Shown here in pieces: positions 1 to 5,443 of a stretch of DNA of 6,035 bases. A program made the position numbers and the translations under genes. The stretch lies in the NCBI GenBank assembly GCA_024636425.1, contig JAGXHB010000009.1:1-6035 (forward strand). Reading direction: 5' to 3'. How positions within the stretch are numbered: the stretch's first letter is position 1; each line of letters opens with the position of its first letter. The notes under the pieces were generated by a model that saw nothing but the letters and a program-made list of their open reading frames with translations, was not told the DNA's origin and searched no databases. This DNA is from Roseobacter sp. (GTDB lineage: Bacteria; Pseudomonadota; Alphaproteobacteria; Rhodobacterales; Rhodobacteraceae).

Positions 1-107
1 GCCGCGCGGCCCATGGTGCCGTCTTCCAGCGTGACGTCGACTTCGACCGTGGGGTTGCCACGGCTGTCCAGAATTTCGCGGGCGTGGATGTCGATGATGG
101 TGCTCAT
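1..107 (-). CDS. eno: Enolase (phosphopyruvate hydratase), N-terminal fragment
   Basis: Enolase interconverts 2-phosphoglycerate and phosphoenolpyruvate in glycolysis and gluconeogenesis, is cytosolic, and in many bacteria also associates with RNA-degradation complexes. Only the first 35 codons plus two bases are present; the gene runs off the left edge. The translated start reads MSTIIDIHAREILDSRGNPT followed by VEVDVTLEDGTMGRA. This is the family's hallmark N-terminus, with the conserved A-R-E-I-L-D-S-R-G-N-P-T-V-E-V block. The ATG (complement of 105-107) is preceded on the minus strand by AAAAGGA about 10 bases upstream, an acceptable Shine-Dalgarno. The stop of the EamA transporter gene lies 72 bp upstream on the same strand, so co-transcription is possible, but I see no clear promoter or terminator in that gap to decide it. 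The catalytic residues lie outside the window. Identification is very secure. Confidence 0.96.
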   Translation of the reverse strand, partial: MSTIIDIHAREILDSRGNPTVEVDVTLEDGTMGRA

Positions 108-179
108 GGCAGAATAATCCTTTTGGGAATAGCTGGTGCGCGGCGATGTACCGTCCGCGAGGGAGGGATGAAAAGCGTC

Positions 180-1049
180 TCAGGTCAGTTCTTTGACTTT
201 GCGCTCACGCCATACCGTATAGATGCCGGAGGCGACAATGATGGTTGCGCCAACATAGGTCAGCATATCCGGCCTTTCGGAAAAGATGACGATTCCCACG
301 ACCATCGCAAACAGCAGACGGGTATAACGAAAGGGCGTGACAAAGCTGATCTCGCCCACGCGCATCGCGGCAACGATACCATAATAGGCGACCATCCCGA
401 TGCACAGGGCAGACCCCATGAACACCCATTGCAGCCCCGTCATGGGCTCGAAGGAGGTGCCGGTGCCCAGCATGTACAGCAGCCCTGCCGGGATCAGCGC
501 CACGAAGGCCAGGAACGAAAGCTGATAGCTGGTGATTGATTTCGGTACCCGCCGGGTGGCCAGATCGCGCAGGGAGAGCCCGAAAACCCCCAGCAGCGCC
601 AGCAGCGACAGCGCCTGAAAACTCTCCAGTCCCGGACGGATGATCAGGATCACGCCGCCAAGGCCCACGAGAACCGCGCTCCACCTGCGCCAGCCGACCG
701 GATCGCCCAGAAACAGTGCTGCCCCTAATGTGACCACCAGCGGCGTCGCCTGCAAAATCGCCGAAGCGCTCGAGATCGGGGTCAGCACGATGGCCGAGAC
801 AAACCCCAACGTGCCGATGATCTCCCCCAGGGCGCGCAGCAGGATCGGCCGGGTCAGCATGGCGTGTTCAAACAGCGCCTGACCCTTGACCCGCATCAAA
901 GCGCCATAGCCAATCGCACCGCCGACCCCAAGGAAGAGGATGATCTGGCCGATGGGAATGACGTTGCCCATCAGTTTGATGAACATGTCCTCGATGGCAA
1001 AGCCCAGCATCGACAGGACCATGATCAAAGCACCGCGCAAGTTGTCCAT
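180..1049 (-). CDS. DMT superfamily transporter, EamA domains (drug/metabolite exporter)
   Basis: This is a 289-residue inner-membrane protein of the drug/metabolite transporter superfamily, expected to have ten transmembrane helices arranged as two EamA repeats. The first repeat spans about residues 5-138. It ends in the typical block S-S-A-S-A-I-L-Q-A-T-P-L (93-104), an F-L-G-D-P segment and a G-G-V-I-L-I-I-R-P-G helix (131-140). The second spans about 148-282, with a matching I-S-F-V-T-P-F-R-Y (234-242) and a final helix ending at W280, followed by a short charged tail RERKVKELT. I chose the ATG at 1047-1049 because AAAGG sits about nine bases upstream on the minus strand and the first helix begins a few residues later. 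In-frame ATGs further upstream would add a polar 20-residue extension unlike the family. The substrate cannot be read from sequence; relatives move amino acids, S-adenosylmethionine, nucleosides or drugs. It lies 72 bp upstream of eno on the same strand and is divergent from the AbrB-family gene. Confidence 0.9.
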   Translation of the reverse strand: MDNLRGALIMVLSMLGFAIEDMFIKLMGNVIPIGQIILFLGVGGAIGYGALMRVKGQALFEHAMLTRPILLRALGEIIGTLGFVSAIVLTPISSASAILQATPLVVTLGAALFLGDPVGWRRWSAVLVGLGGVILIIRPGLESFQALSLLALLGVFGLSLRDLATRRVPKSITSYQLSFLAFVALIPAGLLYMLGTGTSFEPMTGLQWVFMGSALCIGMVAYYGIVAAMRVGEISFVTPFRYTRLLFAMVVGIVIFSERPDMLTYVGATIIVASGIYTVWRERKVKELT

Positions 1050-1155
1050 TAAAAAGGGCCTTTCAAGCTGTTCCGTCCGACCCATGCCGCCTAGGCCGCG
1101 GATGTGCAAGGGGGCGGCTCTGGTCGCCGGAGAATTGTGGTGCTAGCAACGGCAC
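1050..1155. other. Divergent intergenic spacer between EamA transporter and AbrB-family gene
   Basis: Both flanking genes start at this 106-bp spacer and must be transcribed outward, so it should hold two promoters unless transcripts start further away. I do not see a convincing sigma-70 pair in either direction. An odd palindrome AAAGG-G-CCTTT occupies 1053-1063; its right arm is the complement of the Shine-Dalgarno of the EamA gene, so it could either bind a regulator or mask the ribosome site in RNA. A CCTAGG sits near 1091-1096 within a GC-rich block. Confidence 0.4.
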
Positions 1156-2184
1156 ATGAACTGGCCAAAGCCCCCTTCCGATCTTGTGACGACCGTAGTG
1201 ACGGTTTGTGTGGGCGCGTTGGGCGCTGCCGTCGGCTGGGCCGTGGGGGCACCGATCTATCTGTTGATCGGCCCCGCCGTACTGGTGTCGCTTGCCGGCC
1301 TCGCAGGTCTGCGCATGGGCATTTCCCTTTCAGTGCGCAACGCTTGCTTCGTGGTCATCGGGCTGACTGTGGGGGCGGGATTCGATCACAATGCAGTTGA
1401 TGCGATGATCCGCTGGCCGCTGGCCTTTGTGGTGGTGCTCGTGATGATCTGGGTGATGCTGGCGCTCAGCCGCTGGATGCTCGGGCGTTTCTTCGGGTTC
1501 GACGCGCGCTCCGCCCTGCTGGCTGCGGCACCCGGTCATCTGAGCTTTGTGATGGCGATGGCGGCGGAGGCGGGGGGCAATGTCGCGCGCGTGTCGACCA
1601 CACAATCGGTGCGCCTGCTGTCGCTGACGCTGGCGGTGCCCTTTGTGGCGCTGTCCATGGGCGTGGATCTTGGCGGCTCCATCGTGCCGCAAGGGGTGCT
1701 GATGGGGCTGTGGCAAACCCTTGTCCTGCTGGTGGCGGGCGTGATTGCAGGGATCATTTTTGGCCGGTTGCGCGTGCCCGCACCGATGCTGATCGGTCCG
1801 ATGCTGGTGTCGGCAGCGGGCCATCTGACGGGGCTGGCACCCGGCGTGCTGCCGGTCTGGCTGGTGTTTCCGGCCTATCTGGTGCTGGGGGCGCTGATCG
1901 GCACGCGGTTTTCAGGGGTCAGCCTGTCGGATCTGACGAACGGGCTGGCTGCGGGGCTGGCGGTCACCATCCTCGCCGTGCTGCTGGCGCTGGTCGCGGC
2001 TTTCCCTGTGGCGCTGGCCCTTGGGATGCCGCTGGCGCATATTCTCGTGGCCTTCGCCCCCGGCGGATTCGAGACGATGATCGCCATGGGCGCGGTGCTG
2101 GGGGTGGTGCCCGGCTTTGTCGCGGCCTGCCACATGATGCGGCTCTTTGTGCTCAGCATCCTGCTGCCCTGGATGCTGCGCTAG
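1156..2184 (+). CDS. AbrB-family integral membrane protein (duplicated AbrB domain, PF05145-type)
   Basis: This 342-residue, very hydrophobic inner-membrane protein is built from two homologous halves. The repeat is visible directly: LLIGPAVLVSLAG (36-48) matches MLIGPMLVSAAG (211-222); IGLTVGAGFD (68-77) matches LGALIGTRFS (244-253). The block from APGHLSFVMAMAAEAG (125-140) to LTLAVPF (157-163) matches APGGFETMIAMGAVLG (301-316) to LSILLPW (333-339). This is the pattern of the Gram-negative AbrB-duplication family, about 350 residues long. The family is often labelled putative ammonia monooxygenase or AbrB regulator; there is no support here for either activity, and transport or regulation of an unknown substrate is more plausible. 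The ATG at 1156 is the first possible one, because an in-frame TAG lies at 1144-1146. A good Shine-Dalgarno is missing: the nearest GGAG is over 20 bases upstream. It is divergent from the EamA gene and ends 305 bp before the helicase gene. Confidence 0.88.
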   Translation: MNWPKPPSDLVTTVVTVCVGALGAAVGWAVGAPIYLLIGPAVLVSLAGLAGLRMGISLSVRNACFVVIGLTVGAGFDHNAVDAMIRWPLAFVVVLVMIWVMLALSRWMLGRFFGFDARSALLAAAPGHLSFVMAMAAEAGGNVARVSTTQSVRLLSLTLAVPFVALSMGVDLGGSIVPQGVLMGLWQTLVLLVAGVIAGIIFGRLRVPAPMLIGPMLVSAAGHLTGLAPGVLPVWLVFPAYLVLGALIGTRFSGVSLSDLTNGLAAGLAVTILAVLLALVAAFPVALALGMPLAHILVAFAPGGFETMIAMGAVLGVVPGFVAACHMMRLFVLSILLPWMLR

Positions 2185-2204
2185 GATCGTTTTCGACAAG
2201 GGCG

Positions 2205-2232
2205 TTGACTTTTCCCGCCAAAGTGCCCATGT
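2205..2232 (+). promoter_or_regulatory. Candidate RpoH (heat-shock sigma) type promoter
   Basis: TTGAC (2205-2209, within GCGTTGACTT) is followed after 15 bases by GCCCATGT (2225-2232). The second element matches seven of eight positions of the sigma-32 minus-10 consensus CCCCATnT, and the spacing is within the range of known heat-shock promoters. It would give a leader of about 250 bases ahead of the helicase start at 2490. The same region has no good minus-10 for the housekeeping sigma factor at the proper distance from TTGACT. The match is to short, degenerate motifs, so it is a candidate only. Confidence 0.3.
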
Positions 2233-2402
2233 GGGGATCAAGCGAAGCCTTCTGCCGCGTGAGCAGGTCAACCTTTGGTCCTTTAGGATCTTGTCAGTGT
2301 TGAGAGACAAGGCCGCCGATGTTCCCAAAATCACGCGTGGGGCCAAGCGCAACAGACAGGGTTTTGGCATCAGGCCGTCCCTGCGATCTGCTTTGCGTCC
2401 CT

Positions 2403-2435
2403 CGCGGTTCGATCCCTCTATTCGGGACTACCGCG
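2403..2435 (+). other. Two-part hairpin in the helicase upstream region
   Basis: CGCGGT (2403-2408) pairs with ACCGCG (2430-2435). Inside it TCCC (2413-2416) pairs with GGGA (2424-2427) around a seven-base loop TCTATTC, with an asymmetric internal loop of four bases on the left and two on the right. No T run follows, so it is not an intrinsic terminator. It lies 54 bases before the helicase ATG and could be a leader RNA element or a DNA-level inverted repeat. The sequence GGTTCGATCC within it resembles a tRNA T-loop, but no tRNA cloverleaf can be built around it. Confidence 0.35.
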
Positions 2436-2489
2436 TGATTTAGACGGGCCCGGCACAGATGTCGCGGCCCCTCGGAAAGACGATAAGAT

Positions 2490-3803
2490 ATGAGCGATTT
2501 TGAAATGATGGGTCTGCCCCGCCGTCTGGTCAAGGCATTGAACAACATGGGCATGATCGACCCGACCCCGATCCAGAGCCAGGCTATCCCCCACGCCATG
2601 AACGGCCGCGACGTGATGGGCCTTGCCCAGACCGGCACCGGCAAGACGGCAGCCTTTGGCGTGCCGCTGGTCGCCCAGATGCTGGAAATGGAAGCCCGCC
2701 CCGAACCGCGCACCGTGCGCGGCCTCGTGCTGGCACCGACCCGCGAACTGGCCAACCAGATCATGGAAAACCTGCAAGGGTTCTGCGAAGGCACCCAGCT
2801 CAAGGCGATGATGGTCGTGGGCGGCATGTCGATCAACCCGCAGATCAAGCGTCTTGAGCGCGGTGTCGATCTGCTGGTCGCCACGCCGGGCCGTCTGCTC
2901 GACCTCATGGACCGCCGCGCCGTGCTGCTGCACAAGACCACGTTCCTGGTCTTGGATGAAGCCGATCAGATGCTCGACATGGGGTTCATCCATGACCTGC
3001 GCAAGATCGCCTCGGTCCTGCCCAAGGAACGCCAGACGATGCTGTTCTCTGCCACCATGCCCAAGCTGATGAACGAGATCGCGAACAGCTATCTCAACAG
3101 CCCGATCCGCATCGAAGTCTCGCCTCCGGGCAAGGCAGCGGACAAGGTCACCCAAGAGGTGCATTTCATCGCCAAGGCTGAAAAGAAGGCGTTGCTGGTC
3201 GAGCTGCTGTCCAAACATACGGATGAGCGCGCCTTGGTCTTTGGCCGCACGAAACATGGCTGTGAAAAGCTGATGAAGGATCTGGTCAAAGGCGGCTTCA
3301 AGGCGGCCTCGATCCACGGCAACAAGAGCCAGGGCCAGCGCGACCGCGCCATCGACGGCTTCAAGAAGGGCGAAATCACAGTGCTGGTGGCCACGGATGT
3401 GGCGGCGCGTGGTCTGGATATTCCCGATGTGAAACACGTCTATAACTACGAACTGCCCAACGTGCCCGACAATTATGTGCACCGCATCGGCCGGACGGCC
3501 CGCGCGGGCAAGGACGGCGCTGCGATCGCGTTCTGCGCCCCCGACGAGATGGGCGAGCTGAAGGACATCCAGAAGACGATGAAAATCTCGATCCCCGTGG
3601 CGTCGGGACGTCCGTGGGAAGCGATGGATGAACCGGACAAGCCCAAGGGCCGTGGCGGTCGTGGCCGGGGGGGCGGCGGTCGCTCCGGTGGCGGTGGTCG
3701 TCCCGGTGGCGGCGGTGGCGGTGAAGGCAAGCCTGCCGGTGCATCGCGCCGGCGGCGCAAGCCCGGTGGCGGCGGTAAACCCGCAGGCCAACGCGCCGCG
3801 TAA
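2490..3803 (+). CDS. rhlE: DEAD-box ATP-dependent RNA helicase, RhlE type, with RGG-like tail
   Basis: The 437-residue cytosolic protein uses ATP to unwind short RNA duplexes, a role tied to ribosome assembly, RNA decay and cold adaptation in this family. All core motifs are present in order: Q-motif aromatic F4 and PTPIQ 25-29; motif I AQTGTGKT 46-53; Ia PTRELA 83-88; Ib TPGR 132-135; motif II DEAD 156-159; motif III SAT 187-189; motif IV LVFGRT 249-254; motif V ATDVAARGLDIP 301-312; motif VI HRIGRTARAG 331-340. The ELPNVPDNYVHRIGRTARAG stretch fits the RhlE subgroup best, so the symbol is a subgroup call. From about residue 386 the chain becomes a glycine/arginine tail with RGG-like units and an RRRR patch, a typical RNA-binding extension. 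GGAAAG ahead of the ATG serves as ribosome site. The gene is monocistronic on its downstream side, closed by a strong terminator, and its 305-bp upstream gap suggests its own promoter. Confidence 0.96.
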   Translation: MSDFEMMGLPRRLVKALNNMGMIDPTPIQSQAIPHAMNGRDVMGLAQTGTGKTAAFGVPLVAQMLEMEARPEPRTVRGLVLAPTRELANQIMENLQGFCEGTQLKAMMVVGGMSINPQIKRLERGVDLLVATPGRLLDLMDRRAVLLHKTTFLVLDEADQMLDMGFIHDLRKIASVLPKERQTMLFSATMPKLMNEIANSYLNSPIRIEVSPPGKAADKVTQEVHFIAKAEKKALLVELLSKHTDERALVFGRTKHGCEKLMKDLVKGGFKAASIHGNKSQGQRDRAIDGFKKGEITVLVATDVAARGLDIPDVKHVYNYELPNVPDNYVHRIGRTARAGKDGAAIAFCAPDEMGELKDIQKTMKISIPVASGRPWEAMDEPDKPKGRGGRGRGGGGRSGGGGRPGGGGGGEGKPAGASRRRRKPGGGGKPAGQRAA

Positions 3804-3815
3804 GCCAACCTTTAC

Positions 3816-3836
3816 GGCACCCTGACGCTGGGTGTC
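3816..3836 (+). other. Small hairpin just after the helicase stop
   Basis: GGCACCC (3816-3822) pairs with GGGTGTC (3830-3836) through seven pairs including one G-U, around the loop TGACGCT. The following bases CTTTAC are not a proper T run. Its CACCC and GGGTG elements recur in the terminator stem 11 bases further on, so alternative pairings between the two hairpins are possible. It may only protect the 3' end of the message. Confidence 0.45.
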
Positions 3837-3846
3837 CTTTACGACT

Positions 3847-3882
3847 GGGTGGCGCTGCTTGTTGCAGCGCCACCCGTTTTTT
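3847..3882 (+). terminator. Intrinsic (Rho-independent) terminator of the helicase gene
   Basis: GGGTGGCGCTGC (3847-3858) and GCAGCGCCACCC (3864-3875) form a perfect 12-bp stem around the five-base loop TTGTT. After one G comes a run of six T residues (3877-3882). The T run is on the plus strand only, so it terminates transcription arriving from the helicase gene (stop at 3801-3803), not from the convergent efflux gene. Confidence 0.95.
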
Positions 3883-4059
3883 ATCCGGGCTTAGCAATTC
3901 CCTGCGATGACCCGCCGTGCGCGCTGTCATCACGACAGTTCTTCACGCTTGACGCCGCTGCCCTAGGGCTTTTGCACTTCAGCACCGCAGCCGTCCTTAT
4001 GGCGCTGGCCTTCAAGGTGAGAAGCCGCCGCTGACCTAGTTCCAAATGGACTTAAATCC

Positions 4060-4074
4060 TCGCCCGCAGGGCGA
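4060..4074 (-). terminator. Possible weak terminator for the efflux transporter gene
   Basis: TCGCCC (4060-4065) and GGGCGA (4069-4074) form a six-bp stem with a GCA triloop. Read on the minus strand it lies 26 bases after the stop codon of the Bcr/CflA-type gene and is followed by GGATTTAAG, which has only a short T stretch. Both sides of the hairpin carry AAATCC on the plus strand. The position suits a terminator but the tail is poor. The rest of 3884-4100 holds nothing else I can support. Confidence 0.35.
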
Positions 4075-4100
4075 AATCCGCACCACTCGCGGTCTTGTGC

Positions 4101-5345
4101 CTACTCTGCCGGATCAGACACAGCAGCTTCCTGCCGCTGCACGACACGTCCCAAGACCAGCATCAGGGCAAATCCGGCTGCGGCCAGCGCCGTCACCGAC
4201 CCGATCAGCGGCGTGATGGTGCCGTTGAACAGCAGCCCGATGGGTGAGGCGATAATCGCGGCAAACACGGTCGATATGGCCCCGATCACGGAGGCGGCCA
4301 TGCCCGCGATATGGCCCATAGGCTCCATCGCGAGGGCATTGAGGTTCCCCATCACCAGCCCCGCCTGAAAGAACAGACAAACCTGCCAGCAGAGGAAAAA
4401 GCCGAATCCCAACGGTTCCGGCAGATCCCCCAGACCGAACCCCACCATCGTGCCTGACAGGACAATCTGCGCCCCCAGCGTGATCGTCACCAGCCGCTGC
4501 ATGCCATAACGCACAACCAGCAGCGCATTCAGCAGGCTCGAACTGCCCGAGATGATGGCCACCACGCCAAACCAGTAGGGAAAACTGTCCGCCCTGTCAT
4601 AGACCTGATCATAGATCGGTTGCACCAGCATCAGCGTGGCGAAAAGGATCGCCATCGCAAGGGTCTGCACCATGATCGACAGGCACACCATCCGGTTCGC
4701 AAAAATCTCGCGAACGGCACGCCACAGCAGTGGCAGGCGCAGCGGGCGTCGCGCGGACGGGGGCAGGGTTTCCGGCAGCCGCAGGCCCATCCAAAGAATG
4801 GTCGTCAGCGCAAAGAGGACAAAGGCAGCAAAGATGCCGCGCCAACCGGCAAAGCTGATGATGACAGCGCCCATGGTCGGGGCAATCGCAGGCACCAGCA
4901 CGAAGATCATCATGACAAAGGACATGATCTTGGCCATCTGCCGCCCCGAGAAGAGGTCACGGATGATCGCCAGTGCCACGATCCGCGGCCCGGCGGCACC
5001 GATGCCTTGCACGACGCGCGCAACCAGCATCACCTCAAGCGACTGGCTGGCCCAAGCGACCACCGTTGCGCCGATGTAAAGCGCGGCACCGGCATAGACA
5101 ACAGGCTTGCGGCCAAATGCATCCGACAGCGGGCCTGTGATGAATGTCCCCAGCCCCAGACCCAGCACAAAGGCAGTCAGGATCAGGGGCACCCGCTCAG
5201 GCGTATCGGGGGCCAGATCCGCGGCGATCTGGGGCAGGCCGGGCAGCATCGCATCGGTGGAGAAAGCAATCGTCGCAAACATCATCGCGATGAGCGCCAC
5301 AAATTCGGCGCGACCCATCAGAAATTCAGGTCTTTTAGATTGCAT
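4101..5345 (-). CDS. Major facilitator superfamily efflux transporter, Bcr/CflA type
   Basis: This 414-residue inner-membrane protein should have twelve transmembrane helices and export small molecules using the proton gradient; the Bcr/CflA branch includes bicyclomycin and chloramphenicol exporters, but the substrate here is unknown. Helix 1 holds the branch signature STDAMLPGLPQIAADL (29-44), with the acidic residue D31. Motif A is GPLSDAFGRKPV (71-82) in the loop between helices 2 and 3. R110 lies in the LVARVVQGIGAAGPR stretch of helix 4 (107-121). The antiporter motif-C region is VPAIAPTMGAVI (151-162). I chose the ATG at 5343-5345 because GGAG lies eight bases upstream and the first helix follows shortly. 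The longer open frame adds 26 residues without family resemblance and overlaps the inter-gene gap. It lies 90 bp downstream of the cytidylyltransferase-like gene on the same strand and converges with the helicase gene. Confidence 0.92.
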   Translation of the reverse strand: MQSKRPEFLMGRAEFVALIAMMFATIAFSTDAMLPGLPQIAADLAPDTPERVPLILTAFVLGLGLGTFITGPLSDAFGRKPVVYAGAALYIGATVVAWASQSLEVMLVARVVQGIGAAGPRIVALAIIRDLFSGRQMAKIMSFVMMIFVLVPAIAPTMGAVIISFAGWRGIFAAFVLFALTTILWMGLRLPETLPPSARRPLRLPLLWRAVREIFANRMVCLSIMVQTLAMAILFATLMLVQPIYDQVYDRADSFPYWFGVVAIISGSSSLLNALLVVRYGMQRLVTITLGAQIVLSGTMVGFGLGDLPEPLGFGFFLCWQVCLFFQAGLVMGNLNALAMEPMGHIAGMAASVIGAISTVFAAIIASPIGLLFNGTITPLIGSVTALAAAGFALMLVLGRVVQRQEAAVSDPAE

Positions 5346-5435
5346 GGGGCGGGCTCCGTCATTCGAGGGCGCGCAGGGATGCCGCCACGGCCCTGCTTTA
5401 GCGGTCCGACCAAGGCAGCGCAATCCGCCGCCGCA
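5346..5435 (-). other. 90-bp spacer between cytidylyltransferase-like gene and efflux gene
   Basis: Both flanking genes are minus strand. GCAGGG (5373-5378) and CCCTGC (5391-5396) form an inverted repeat 28 bases before the efflux ATG. TTGCGC and TAAAGC occur 17 bases apart on the minus strand, but each hexamer matches the sigma-70 consensus at only about three positions, so a separate promoter for the efflux gene is not established. No T run ends the upstream gene, so read-through from the promoter at 5952-5980 is likely. Confidence 0.35.
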
Positions 5436-5443
5436 TCATGCGG
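5431..5443. repeat. 13-bp palindrome at the 3' end of the cytidylyltransferase-like gene
   Basis: CCGCAT-C-ATGCGG is a perfect inverted repeat with one central base and overlaps the gene's stop codon (5436-5438). Flanking AATCCGC (5421-5427) can also pair with GCGGATT (5440-5446). No T run follows on either side. Its core GCATCATGC is identical to that of the palindrome at 5848-5862. Confidence 0.5.

Larger units (their letters stand above)
2185..2489 (+). other. 305-bp gene-free region, possible promoter and long leader of the helicase gene
   Basis: No recognisable protein is encoded here on either strand; the open frames that cross it are shadows that read through neighbouring genes. Structural content seen directly: TAGGATC occurs at 2182-2188 (overlapping the stop of the AbrB-family gene) and again at 2284-2290. 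A CTTGTC/GACAAG inverted repeat lies near 2289-2310. CGTCCCT occurs at 2376-2382 and 2396-2402, exactly 20 bp apart. A two-part hairpin lies at 2403-2435, and a CGGGCCCG palindrome lies near 2446-2453. No T-rich intrinsic terminator for the upstream gene is evident. Genes for DEAD-box helicases in other bacteria can have long regulated leaders, so a leader RNA is a reasonable but unproven reading. Confidence 0.5.

Noticed and set aside
2182..2290. TAGGATC direct repeats as flanks of an inserted element
   Set aside because: Seven bases 102 bp apart with no terminal inverted repeats or transposase; a small GTTGAC/GTCAAC inverted pair inside is too weak to support an element.
1912..2370. 152-codon minus-strand open frame overlapping the AbrB-family gene end
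   Set aside because: Most of it is the antisense of a well-supported membrane protein, with histidine/glutamine/arginine-rich shadow composition typical of the opposite strand of GC-rich genes.
2403..2435. tRNA-like segment with GGTTCGATCC
   Set aside because: The T-loop-like bases are present, but the five-base T stem does not pair, there is no A-box, anticodon arm or acceptor stem at the expected distance on the plus strand, and no CCA end.
2147..2443. 98-codon plus-strand open frame across the 305-bp gap
   Set aside because: It begins inside the AbrB-family gene in another frame, has no ribosome site, has an arginine-rich low-information composition, and resembles no family I know.
2418..3791. 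457-codon minus-strand open frame opposite the helicase
   Set aside because: It is antisense to the complete DEAD-box gene; its composition is that of a shadow frame and it has no recognisable domain.
3849..4034. 61-codon plus-strand open frame after the helicase
   Set aside because: Its ATG-like start lies inside the intrinsic terminator hairpin, so transcription should end before it; there is no ribosome site and no family resemblance.
5354..5430. Separate sigma-70 promoter for the efflux gene (TTGCGC, 17 bases, TAAAGC on the minus strand)
   Set aside because: Each hexamer matches only about half the consensus, which is expected by chance in this spacer.
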